A stretch of DNA of 64,000 nucleotides from Bog-473 sp963745665. GTDB lineage: Bacteria; Actinomycetota; Acidimicrobiia; Acidimicrobiales; RAAP-2. Both the position numbers and the translations under genes were made by a program. This document shows positions 11,028 through 18,843 of this stretch, piece after piece (positions within the stretch are counted from its first letter, which is position 1; each line of letters begins with the position of its first letter). Location: assembly GCA_963745665.1 (NCBI GenBank), contig CAVUYE010000001.1:558001-622000 (forward strand), given 5' to 3'. Under the pieces are notes generated by a model. It was not told the DNA's origin. It did not search any database and saw only the letters and a program-made list of their open reading frames with translations.

Positions 11028-12493
11028 GCCAGGTCCTCGAGGCCGAAGGCGATGGCGCCGACGACGACCTCGGCCTCCGCGGTCAATGCTGGGTGCGACT
11101 CGCGGTCGATGATCGACGGCGTAGACCGCCTCGGGATGGCGAGCGCGGCGAGCGCAGCGACGACCAGCGCCAGCCCGCTGACAGCGAACGCCAACATGTA
11201 GCCGTGCTCCTTGGGAAAACCGCCCGGCAGCAGGCCGCTCACGACGAGGCTCGTGGCGATCCCACTCCCCAGCGCGGCGCCGATGTTGCGGATGTTGGTG
11301 TTCATGCCGGTGGCCACGCCGGTCTGCTCTGCGGGCACCGCCTCAATGATGAGGTTCGCCATGCTGGCGAAGCCCATGGCGATCCCGATGCCGAGAAGCC
11401 CCGTCGCGATGTAGATCGACCATTCGTCGGTGTGCTTCAGGATCAGGAGGAGGTAGCTCGAGGCGGTGATGAGGGATCCGACGACCAATATCATCTTCGA
11501 CCCGAACGCCTTCGACAGACGTCCCGTCATGGGCGCGAAGATCACCATGGCGCCGGCAAACGGCGCGAGGTACAGACCCGACTGGGTGACCGACGCCCCG
11601 AACCCGTAGCCCGCGTGGGTCGGCGTCTCCGTGAACTGGGGCAGCGTGACGAACATGGCGAACATACCGAAGCCGAAGAGCAGCGCCGCCAGGTTGGTGC
11701 TCCACACCGCCGGGATGCGCATCATCTTCATGTCCACCAATGGCGAGTCGGAGCGGTTCTCGACGACGGCCCAGACCACGAGCAGAACGGCGGTGGCCGC
11801 CAGGAGGATGATCACCGTTTCATTGCCCCAGCCCCACAGCGGTGCGTACGAGATGGCGAGCAGGCCGGTCACCAACCAGGAGGACATGAGGGCCGCGCCG
11901 AGCCAGTTGATGCGGCCCGGAGCCCGCACGGGCGACTCCGACACGAACAGGTAGGTGGCCACGGTCGCGATGGCCGACATGATCATCGGAATCCAGAAGA
12001 GCCAGTGGTAGTTGAGGTGCACGAGAATCGGGCCGGCCAGCACGATCCCAGCCCCCGCACCGGCTCCCAAGATGGCGGACATGACCCCGATGGCGCCCGC
12101 CACGCGCTCTGCAGGGAACTCGTCGCGGATGATCCCGAAGGCGAGCGGGAACACGGCCCCGCCCGTGCCCTGAATCACGCGGCCGACCAGCATCACGGGC
12201 AGGCTGGTCGCCAGCGCGCTGATCAACGACCCGACCGTCAGGGCGATCAGGACGGCGACGATGATCTTCTCCTTGCCCAGCATGTCGCCGACGCGCCCGA
12301 GGATCGGGGTCGCGATGGCGGCGCTCAACAGGTAGGCGGTGAGCAACCAGCTCGCCCCGCTCTCCGACGTGTGCAGCGTCTGTTCGAGCTGGGGGATCGC
12401 AGGGATGATCAGCGACTGCAGGAGGGCGAAGGCGAGTGCGGCCGTCCCCAGCACGGCGAAGGTGAGCGCGTAGTTGGTGGTCCGTGTCGCCAT
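11024..12493 (-). CDS. MFS transporter, DHA2 (EmrB/QacA) drug exporter type
   Basis: About 489 residues from the ATG at 12491-12493 (MATRTTNYALTF). Longer upstream in-frame starts would add a non-hydrophobic leader and are less likely. It has a multi-span hydrophobic profile of 14-TM DHA2 type. The loop 2-3 motif is GRVGDMLGKEKI, and a motif-C-like segment IGVMSAILGAGAGAGIVLAGP is typical of proton-coupled drug antiporters. It acts in the inner membrane. It forms an operon with the downstream tetR gene and is divergent from a second MFS gene. The shared control region contains the presumed TetR operators. Substrate cannot be read from sequence. Confidence 0.92.
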   Translation of the reverse strand: MATRTTNYALTFAVLGTAALAFALLQSLIIPAIPQLEQTLHTSESGASWLLTAYLLSAAIATPILGRVGDMLGKEKIIVAVLIALTVGSLISALATSLPVMLVGRVIQGTGGAVFPLAFGIIRDEFPAERVAGAIGVMSAILGAGAGAGIVLAGPILVHLNYHWLFWIPMIMSAIATVATYLFVSESPVRAPGRINWLGAALMSSWLVTGLLAISYAPLWGWGNETVIILLAATAVLLVVWAVVENRSDSPLVDMKMMRIPAVWSTNLAALLFGFGMFAMFVTLPQFTETPTHAGYGFGASVTQSGLYLAPFAGAMVIFAPMTGRLSKAFGSKMILVVGSLITASSYLLLILKHTDEWSIYIATGLLGIGIAMGFASMANLIIEAVPAEQTGVATGMNTNIRNIGAALGSGIATSLVVSGLLPGGFPKEHGYMLAFAVSGLALVVAALAALAIPRRSTPSIIDRESHPALTAEAEVVVGAIAFGLEDLA

Positions 12494-12512
12494 GCAGATC
12501 CGATCGCCAGAG

Positions 12513-12563
12513 CCGGAATGCCGTGTTCCGGATAAGCTACCATAAGCGGAAGTCGGTATTCCG
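12513..12563. promoter_or_regulatory. Two TetR-type operators between divergent MFS genes
   Basis: Two inverted repeats share arms and spacing. The first, 12513-12531, is CCGGAA-N7-TTCCGG. The second, 12547-12563, is CGGAA-N7-TTCCG. Their centres are 33 bp apart, about three helical turns, so two repressor dimers could bind the same DNA face. They sit in the 160-bp space between the starts of the divergent transporters, upstream of the tetR-containing operon. Confidence 0.75.
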
Positions 12564-12653
12564 GAAGCGCATGCGGGAACCCGCGACGTCAGCAGGAGGC
12601 GGCATCCAACACACCACTGAGCAAGGGGGCCCGTTGGCGGGGCGGGCACGGGC

Positions 12654-14395
12654 ATGACCGCGACGCCTTCCCTCGCGGGGCTGGGTCACTCCAACGAGAC
12701 CCACAAATGGACCGCGCTGTTCATCACGACGCTGGGCATGCTCATGGCGACGATCGACGCCTCCATCGTGCTCATCGCACTGCCGGACATCTTCCGGGGC
12801 ATCCGCCTCGACCCGCTCCTGCCCTCCAACACCTTCTTCCTGCTCTGGATGATCTTGGGGTTCCTCATCGTCACCAGCGTGCTGGTCGTCAGCTTCGGTC
12901 GGTTGGGCGACCTCTACGGCCGGGTGCGCATGTACAACCTCGGCTTCGCCGTCTTCACCTTCTTCTCGCTCCTGCTTGAGCATCACCTGGATGACCGGGA
13001 CGGCGGCCGGCATCTGGCTGATCGTCATGCGCATCTTCCAGGGCGTCGGTGCCGCGCTGCTCATGGCCAACTCCGCCGCCATCCTGACCGACGCCTTCCC
13101 GCCGGACCGCCGCGGCTTCGCCCTCGGGATCAACCAGGCCGCGGCCATCAGCGGAACCTTCATCGGGCTCCTCCTCGGAGGCCTCCTGGCCCCCATCGAC
13201 TGGCGCCTGATCTTCCTGGTCTCGGTGCCGATCGGGCTCTTCGCCACGGTGTGGGGCTACTTCTCGCTGCAGGAGGTGCAGACCGGCTCCCGGGCCCGCA
13301 TCGACTGGGCCGGCAACGTGACCTTCGCCATCGGGCTGATCCTCGTCATGGTCGGCATCACCTACGGGATCGAGCCCTACGGCGGCCACCCCATGGGGTG
13401 GACCAACCCGGTCGTCCTGCTCGAGCTCGGAACCGGCGTCGCCTTCCTGATCCTCTTCTGCTTCATTGAGGTCCACACCGACGAGCCGATGTTCCGGCTG
13501 CAGCTCTTCAAGATCCGAGCCTTCTCTGCCGGCGTGTTCGCCAGCTTCCTCGGTGCCCTCGGCCGCGGCGGCCTCATGTTCATGCTCATCATCTGGCTGC
13601 AGGGCATCTGGCTGCCCCGACACGGCTACACGTTCGCGGTGACCCCGCTGTGGGCCGGGATCTTCCTGGTCCCACTCACGACAGGCTTTCTCATCGCCGG
13701 ACCACTCGCGGGAATTCTGTCCGACCGCTTCGGCCCGCGCCCGTTCGCCACCTTCGGCATGCTCGGCACGGCCGTGTGCTTCTCGCTGTTCTTGTTGCTG
13801 CCGATCAACTTCGCCTATCCCGAGTTCGCGGTGCTGCTCTTCGTCACCGGCCTGTGCATGTCGTCGTTCGGCTCGTCGAACCGCACGGGCGTGATGAACA
13901 GCCTGCCGGCACAGGACCGCGGCGCCGGGTCGGGCATGAACACGACCTTCCAGAACTCGGCCCAGGTGCTCTCCATCGGCATCTTTTTCACCCTGATCAT
14001 CCTCGGGTTGGCCGATCATCTCCCGAGCGCCCTTTTGAGCGGGCTGACGGCGCACGGTGTCCCCAAGGCCACCGCGGTCACCATCTCGCACCTGCCGCCG
14101 GTGTCGACGCTGTTCGCGGCCTTCCTCGGTTACAACCCGGCCGGCCACCTCCTCGGGCCCCACGTGCTGTCGCAACTCACACCGGCCCAGCGCAGCACCG
14201 TGACGGGGGAGCGCTTCTTCCCGAACCTCATTGCCGACTCGTTCCGCGACGGCCTGCGATACCGCGTTCGCCTTCGGCATCGTCATGTGCCTGGCGGGGG
14301 CCGCCGCCTCGTGGACGCGCGGCGGCAAGGCGGCGCCGAGGACGACCGAGGACGACCTGCAGGTCGAGAACCTGGTCCCCGAGCCGGCCCTCTGA
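12654..14395 (+). pseudogene. MFS transporter, DHA2 type, interrupted by two +1 frameshifts
   Basis: Starts ATG at 12654 (MTATPSLAGL). It reads in frame to about 12972, continues in another frame from about 12975 (ITWMTGTAAGIWLIVMRIFQG), and changes frame again near 14253 (DTAFAFGIVMCLAG...). It ends with TGA at 14393-14395. Each break is resolved by removing one base. The repaired product is about 579 residues with 14 predicted TM spans, a GRLGDLYGRVRMY loop and late-family features. It is the divergent partner of the MFS at 11024 and probably shares its TetR control. Two independent one-base insertions in one gene suggest either a true pseudogene or local sequencing errors. The rest of the sequence is well conserved, which leans towards error. 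Confidence 0.8.
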
Positions 14396-14404
14396 GGATG
14401 GTGT

Positions 14405-16295
14405 TCAGCCGCTCGAGACCCCCACCACGGGCTTGTTGAGCACGATCGACCCCGTCGAGCCGTAGAAGGCGGCGTCGCCGTAGTTGAAGATGCCGCCGTC
14501 CGTGGCCACCAACCAGTAACCGCCACCGTCAGTGGTCGGGAACATCCCCACGACGGGTTTGTTCAGAGCGATCGACCCCGTCGAGCCGTGGAACCCGGCA
14601 ACGCCGTAGTTGAAGATCCCCCCATCGCTGGCCACCAGCCAATAGCCGGGACCCGCAGGGTCCGAGGCAATGCCCACAATCGGTTTGTTGAGAGGTTGGC
14701 CACCCCGCGAGCCGTAGAAGCGCGCGTCGCCGTAGCTGAAGATCCCGCCGTCGCTGGCGACCAACCAGTAGCCACCGCCATCGGGGGTGGCGGCCATGCC
14801 GACGATCGGCGCGTTCGAGCGGCTGGCCGCCCCGTGAGCCATAGAAGTGGGCGTCCCCATAATTGAAGATGCCGCCGTCGGAGGCGACCAACCAGTAGCC
14901 ACCGCCGTCGGGAGTGGCCGCCATCCCGACGATGGGTTCGTTCAGAGCCATGCCCCCAGTGGATCCGTAGAAACCCGCGTCGCCGTAGTTGAAAATGCCA
15001 CCATCTGAGGCCACCAACCAGTAACCACCTCCGTCACGGGTGGCTGCCATGCCGACCACGGGTTTGTTCAACGGTCGGCCACCCTCGGACCCGCAGAACG
15101 GGAGGTTGCCGTAGTTGAAGACACCGCCGTCGGAGGCTGCCATGTAGTAGCCGTACGGGCCGGCCGGAGCGTTGCAGGGGACCTCACCGTTGCCGCCGGG
15201 CAGGCTGATCGGCGCCACGAAGATCTGGCGGGCGGCGCCACACGAGTAGCTCGTGCACCCGGCGGACCCGCCCTGCCATGCCGCGTAGTCGAGCCACCAG
15301 CTCCCCCCGGCGTCGGAGAACAACGACCCTCCTCCCGGGCCGAGCACCGACCCGTAGGTGGTGAGGATCTGGCTTTGCGCACCACACGGCCCCAAGGGCC
15401 CGCTGCAGGTCGTGATCGCTTCGGAGTAGCCGGTACTCGTGTACACACCAGCCGAGAAGGCGAGGTCGTACGCGCCGTCGGCCACCTTCATGGACGGGTC
15501 CTCGACCGTCGTCTCCCAGGGGTACGCCACCGTGTCGTTGGTGAGCAGCTGGCTCGGTTGGGAGCCGGGCGCGAAGCCGGTTCCTGTCGAGTTCAGCTGC
15601 TGCGACCAGATGTAGGCTGGAGCAGCCGATCCGCCGTCGTTTTGCTTCCAGACGAGATAGGCGGTGCCAGTGCTCGGGTCGACGAAGGGCTCGGGATCGA
15701 TGGAACCCGTCGACTGGCAGAGCAATGGGCTATTCGCCACGTCACTGAACTGGGCACTGCTCGGGGAGATGGAGCCAGCGGTCGCGACGGCCAGGCAGTC
15801 GTAGCCCGTGTCGGTTAAGTGGCCTGACTGGGCCGCGTCATAGAACATGACCCATTGGCCGTCGTACTGGAAGACGCCAGGCGACGTCTGGGTATTGGTT
15901 TGCTCCCAAGAGGAAGGATTCGGAAGCGCAGTGGAGCCGAAGCAGCTGCCTGTGTATGGCGCGTAGCCAGAGTCCGGGGATGACGAGACCAGCACGGCAA
16001 TGTGGTTCCCGAGGGCGTTGCCTGTCGTGAAGGCGTAATAGTTACCCCCGGAGTACACGACCTGAGGATCAGCCGCGTCCCCGCTTCCTGCATGGTTGTA
16101 CGCCGGCGTACCTGTTCCGCAACCCGCATTGGGGACGAACGCCGGTGTGTTGCTCGGAGTCACCGTGACCGCCTGCGCCGCCAATGAAGGACCCGCGACG
16201 GCGGCCTGGCCGATCTGCGGAATGGCCAACGCTGTCCCGAACAGGAAGAGGAAGGCGCTGACGCGTATCCCGACCGAACCAATGCCTCGCTTCAT
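14405..16295 (-). CDS. Secreted GH43-like propeller protein with six 42-residue YWLVASDGG repeats, one frameshift
   Basis: Signal peptide at residues 1-34 (MKRGIGSV... to IGQAAVA). Residues about 55-390 resemble a five-bladed glycoside hydrolase 43-type propeller. Candidate acidic residues are in AADPQVVY, GSIDPEPFVDP and TVEDPSM, matching the usual Asp, Asp, Glu triad. The C-terminal part is six 42-residue repeats of the type IVGMAATPDGGGYWLVASDGGI..., common in secreted proteins of Actinobacteria. The frame breaks near 14848-14856; deleting one base restores a continuous repeat (GGQPLNAPIVG) that ends at TGA 14405. The gene converges on the MFS gene with only 9 bp between stops. Predicted role: extracellular glycan binding or hydrolysis, unproven. 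Confidence 0.8.
14420..15155 (-). repeat. Six tandem 126-bp repeats (42-residue YWLVASDGG units)
   Basis: Each unit has the form (I/V)VG(M/I)AAT.DGGGYWLVASDGG, then IFNYGDA.FYGS.GG..LN.P. The first unit is the most divergent (GYYMAASDGGVFNYG) and the last is followed by a short VVGVSSG tail. One unit contains the frameshift described for the gene. Confidence 0.9.
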
Positions 16296-16508
16296 GGTCT
16301 ACCTCGCTTACGTCGTGCGTGAAGTGAACGGCCGTCGGTGTCGATCAACGCGGAAGACTAACCCTTCACTGTGCCGTGAGTACCGAGGTCGTGACGATCG
16401 GAATGCGAGCAAGCCGCCGTCGGAAGCCGGCTCCCAGAACCGGCGGACCGCTTCCCCGCCAGGGCCGCTGCAGTCCTTCCGGCCACGCCGGGTACCCCCG
16501 CCCCGGCG

Positions 16509-16979
16509 TCAGGGGACGGTCGGTGAGCCCTCAAGTTGTTCGGTCAGGAGCTCGAGCGAGCTGTGCAGCTGTGCGAAGCGACGTGGTCCCAGAATCTCTT
16601 CGATCTGCTGCTGAGCCGCCCCCGCCGCGGCGTAAATGGTCTCTTGGAGCCGCCGTCCCTTTGCGGTAAGTCGGATCACACGAGCCCGACCGTCGACCGA
16701 ATCGGGGACGCGCAATAGGTACCCGTGTCCTTCCAGGTGCACGAGCAGGTCGTTGACCGACTGTTTCGTGATCCCCACACGATCCGCGACCTGACTGGGA
16801 CGTACTCCCTCGAGGCCGGGATAGCGCCAGAGCGCGACATGCGCTGCGCTCAGATCGTCGAATCCTGCCGCAACGACTCTCGCATACAGCTGAACACGGA
16901 CCCACTCCCAAACGACACGGAGCATGGCGCCGACGTACGCGGGCCGCTGGCCGTCCGGGACGGAGGAATCGCTTGACAT
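16509..16979 (-). CDS. MarR family transcriptional regulator
   Basis: 156 residues from ATG 16977-16979 (MSSDSSVPDGQ); longer starts add a low-complexity Arg-rich shadow. The winged-helix DNA-binding region is at about residues 48-112. It includes PSQVADRVGITKQSVNDLLVHLEGHGYL and the wing VPDSVDGRARVIRLTAKGR. It faces the cupin-VOC operon, and the intergenic space carries a 16-bp perfect palindrome over the operon's -10 box. It is therefore probably a repressor of the operon and of itself. Ligand unknown; the neighbouring cupin and VOC enzymes suggest a small phenolic or reactive metabolite. Confidence 0.93.
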   Translation of the reverse strand: MSSDSSVPDGQRPAYVGAMLRVVWEWVRVQLYARVVAAGFDDLSAAHVALWRYPGLEGVRPSQVADRVGITKQSVNDLLVHLEGHGYLLRVPDSVDGRARVIRLTAKGRRLQETIYAAAGAAQQQIEEILGPRRFAQLHSSLELLTEQLEGSPTVP

Positions 16980-17001
16980 AGTCGTAAGGTTACCATACGA
17001 T
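16973..17001 (+). promoter_or_regulatory. Sigma-70 type promoter of the cupin-VOC operon
   Basis: A perfect -35 TTGACA (16973-16978), a 17-bp spacer and a -10 TACGAT (16996-17001) point at the cupin gene. The -35 box overlaps the marR start codon. The -10 box is the left arm of the palindrome at 16996-17011. Confidence 0.75.
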
Positions 17002-17011
17002 CTAGATCGTA
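16996..17011. promoter_or_regulatory. MarR operator palindrome
   Basis: Perfect 16-bp palindrome TACGATCTAGATCGTA, as expected for a MarR dimer. It is embedded in a direct repeat, CGTAAGGTTACC at 16983-16994 and CGTAAGGATACC at 17008-17019. It covers the -10 box of the cupin promoter, so binding should block polymerase. Confidence 0.75.
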
Positions 17012-17062
17012 AGGATACCGGACTACCTGAACGGGACAGGTTCTGACCAGGAGGTGGCCGAA

Positions 17063-17575
17063 GTGACGACAGCAGTTGTTGACTCCCCCGAGAACGAGCA
17101 GGCGCAGGCATGGTGGTTCCTCGACACCTTGGTCGTCGAGCACCGTCGTGCATCCGAAATGGAGACCGTCGTGCTCGAGATGACTCTCCCGGCCGGTTCG
17201 TCGCCCCCGCTGCACATTCACGACGACCTGGACGACACCTGGTACATCCTCGAGGGCGAGATGGTCGTGCGCTGCGGCGGCGACGAATTGGTCGTCGGCG
17301 CGGGGCACTGGGTCTCCATGCCACGTGGCGTTCCCCACACGTTCCGGGTGGTGGGTGATCGTGAAGCGCGGATTCTCCTCGTGCACGACAACCCCAGCTT
17401 CCGTGACTTCATTCGCGAGCTGAGCAGCCCCGCGAGGGCGCACGTGGTTCCGACCCAGCCGCACTTTCCACCGATGGATGAATTGGCGCGGATAGCCGCC
17501 TCGCACGACCTCAGGCCAATTGGGCCGCCGATGACCGTCGAAGAGAGCGACGCGGTACTTGCCGCTGGCGTTTGA
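17063..17575 (+). CDS. Cupin-domain protein
   Basis: 170 residues. The GTG at 17063 is preferred because AGGAGG (17049-17054) lies 8 bases upstream; the in-frame GTG at 17054 overlaps that site. A single conserved cupin barrel is present. Motif 1 includes LHIHDDLDDTWYILEGEM and motif 2 PRGVPHTFRV, providing His ligands for one metal ion. Cupins of this size include small dioxygenases and ligand-binding proteins; the substrate cannot be assigned. First gene of a two-gene operon controlled by the divergent MarR regulator. The following VOC protein suggests a shared metabolite. Confidence 0.88.
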   Translation: MTTAVVDSPENEQAQAWWFLDTLVVEHRRASEMETVVLEMTLPAGSSPPLHIHDDLDDTWYILEGEMVVRCGGDELVVGAGHWVSMPRGVPHTFRVVGDREARILLVHDNPSFRDFIRELSSPARAHVVPTQPHFPPMDELARIAASHDLRPIGPPMTVEESDAVLAAGV

Positions 17576-17603
17576 AGCGTCATCGCGCGAAGGAGGTAGC
17601 GCC

Positions 17604-18002
17604 GTGCAGGTGCAAGCACTCGGCCATGTCGTCCTCAAGGTTCGCGATCTGCAACTAGCCGAGGTCTTCTATTCGCGCACCTTGGGCATGCGAGTCGTGT
17701 TGAGGATCGAAGATCCACGGATGACGTTCTTCACCCTTGAGACACCAGGGAACCATCATGACTTCGCCCTGATGGAGATCGATGCAGTCGCGTCAACACT
17801 GGCTCACGACGCCACCGGCCTCGCTCATGTGGCATTCAAAATCGGCAGCTCAGCTGAAGAGCTCCGCCTCGCACGGAGTGTGCTCGAGACGGAGAGAACC
17901 CCAGTCCTCTACGAGGCCGAGCGGAAGTTCACGCAGAGTCTTCACGTCCTCGATCCGGACGAGAACGAGATCGAGCTGTACGTCGACGTCTCAAACACCT
18001 GA
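17604..18002 (+). CDS. VOC/glyoxalase family metalloprotein
   Basis: 132 residues from GTG 17604, preceded by AGGAGG (17591-17596) with a 7-base spacer. Starts MQVQALGHVVLKVRDL. The bet-alpha-bet-bet-bet pattern of the vicinal oxygen chelate fold is visible, with possible metal ligands His in GHVVLKV, His in LAHVAFKI and Glu in NEIELYVD. Members include glyoxalase I, extradiol dioxygenases and resistance proteins. It sits 28 bp after the cupin stop and shares its promoter. Specific reaction unknown. Confidence 0.88.
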   Translation: MQVQALGHVVLKVRDLQLAEVFYSRTLGMRVVLRIEDPRMTFFTLETPGNHHDFALMEIDAVASTLAHDATGLAHVAFKIGSSAEELRLARSVLETERTPVLYEAERKFTQSLHVLDPDENEIELYVDVSNT

Positions 18003-18102
18003 TCCGTTTGCGCCGTTCTTGGCTCGGCGGCAGTTGACACCGAGCCGGCGTTACTGGGATAGACGTAGAAGTGAGCTGGGACAGGGCTACGCTGCCGCGA
18101 TC

Positions 18103-18645
18103 ATGAAGTTGCGCTGGTTCGTCGCAGCGTTCGCTCTGCTGGCCCTACCAACGTCCGACGCTCAAGATGCGGGAGCGGCGTCGACCGGGACCACAGCGGT
18201 CTTCTGCGGGTGGCTCCCGAAGGTGGCCAGCCAACCACCGGGGTACACCGCGAAGCTACGCATCGTTCCTTCCAAGGTAGTTATGGGTCAGCGCCTCAGA
18301 GGGCAAGTCGTTCTGCACAATCCAGCGAATACGACGGTAACGGTCGATACCGTGCAACCGATTCTTGTGCAGATCATCGACGCAAAGTCACGCAGAATCG
18401 TGGGCGCCTACTCCGGATCGGTTGCGGGCACGGGCTTCGGCGGGGCTCTTCGTGCTGGTCAGTCCCTATCGGTCGCCATTCTTGGATCTACCATTCGCTG
18501 TATCCGCGATGGAAGCTCGCCCCTTCGGCCTGGCCGCTACAGGGCAATCGGAGATGTCAGTGGTCCCGACATTACAGCGCCGGCCGCCAGCAATTCTCCG
18601 AGCTACTACACGTCGCTAGCATCATTCGAGATCGTTTCTCGTTGA
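18103..18645 (+). CDS. Secreted protein of unknown function
   Basis: 180 residues beginning MKLRWFVAAFALLALPTSDA, a clear signal peptide with probable cleavage near AQDAGA. The mature part has an Ig-like all-beta look (GQRLRGQVVLHNPANTTVTVDT, then LRPGRYRAIGDVSG), resembling proteins that carry an intracellular proteinase-inhibitor-like or alpha-2-macroglobulin-like sandwich. Two Cys (FCGWLP and STIRCIRDG) could form a disulfide. I do not recognise a family. It follows the VOC gene by 100 bp on the same strand but may have its own promoter. Confidence 0.7.
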   Translation: MKLRWFVAAFALLALPTSDAQDAGAASTGTTAVFCGWLPKVASQPPGYTAKLRIVPSKVVMGQRLRGQVVLHNPANTTVTVDTVQPILVQIIDAKSRRIVGAYSGSVAGTGFGGALRAGQSLSVAILGSTIRCIRDGSSPLRPGRYRAIGDVSGPDITAPAASNSPSYYTSLASFEIVSR

Positions 18646-18843
18646 CAGATGCGACACATAGCCGGCGGGTCAGGGGCACCCTGGCAAGTACATCGGGTCC
18701 GACATTTTGGGGCAGTCCGCCCCTTCGCCATCTAGCTCAAGGACACGACGAACGTCGGGTCCGTTCAAGTACGTCCAACTCGGAAAAGTCCGGGGCGTTG
18801 GGCCACCGGATGGACGACCAACGCGTCGGGCAGGTGTCGTCCT

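Noticed and set aside
12955..14526. A 523-residue minus-strand frame opposite the second MFS gene
   Set aside because: Shadow frame rich in Glu, Asp and Arg; the plus strand shows TM segments of the DHA2 family once frameshifts are allowed.
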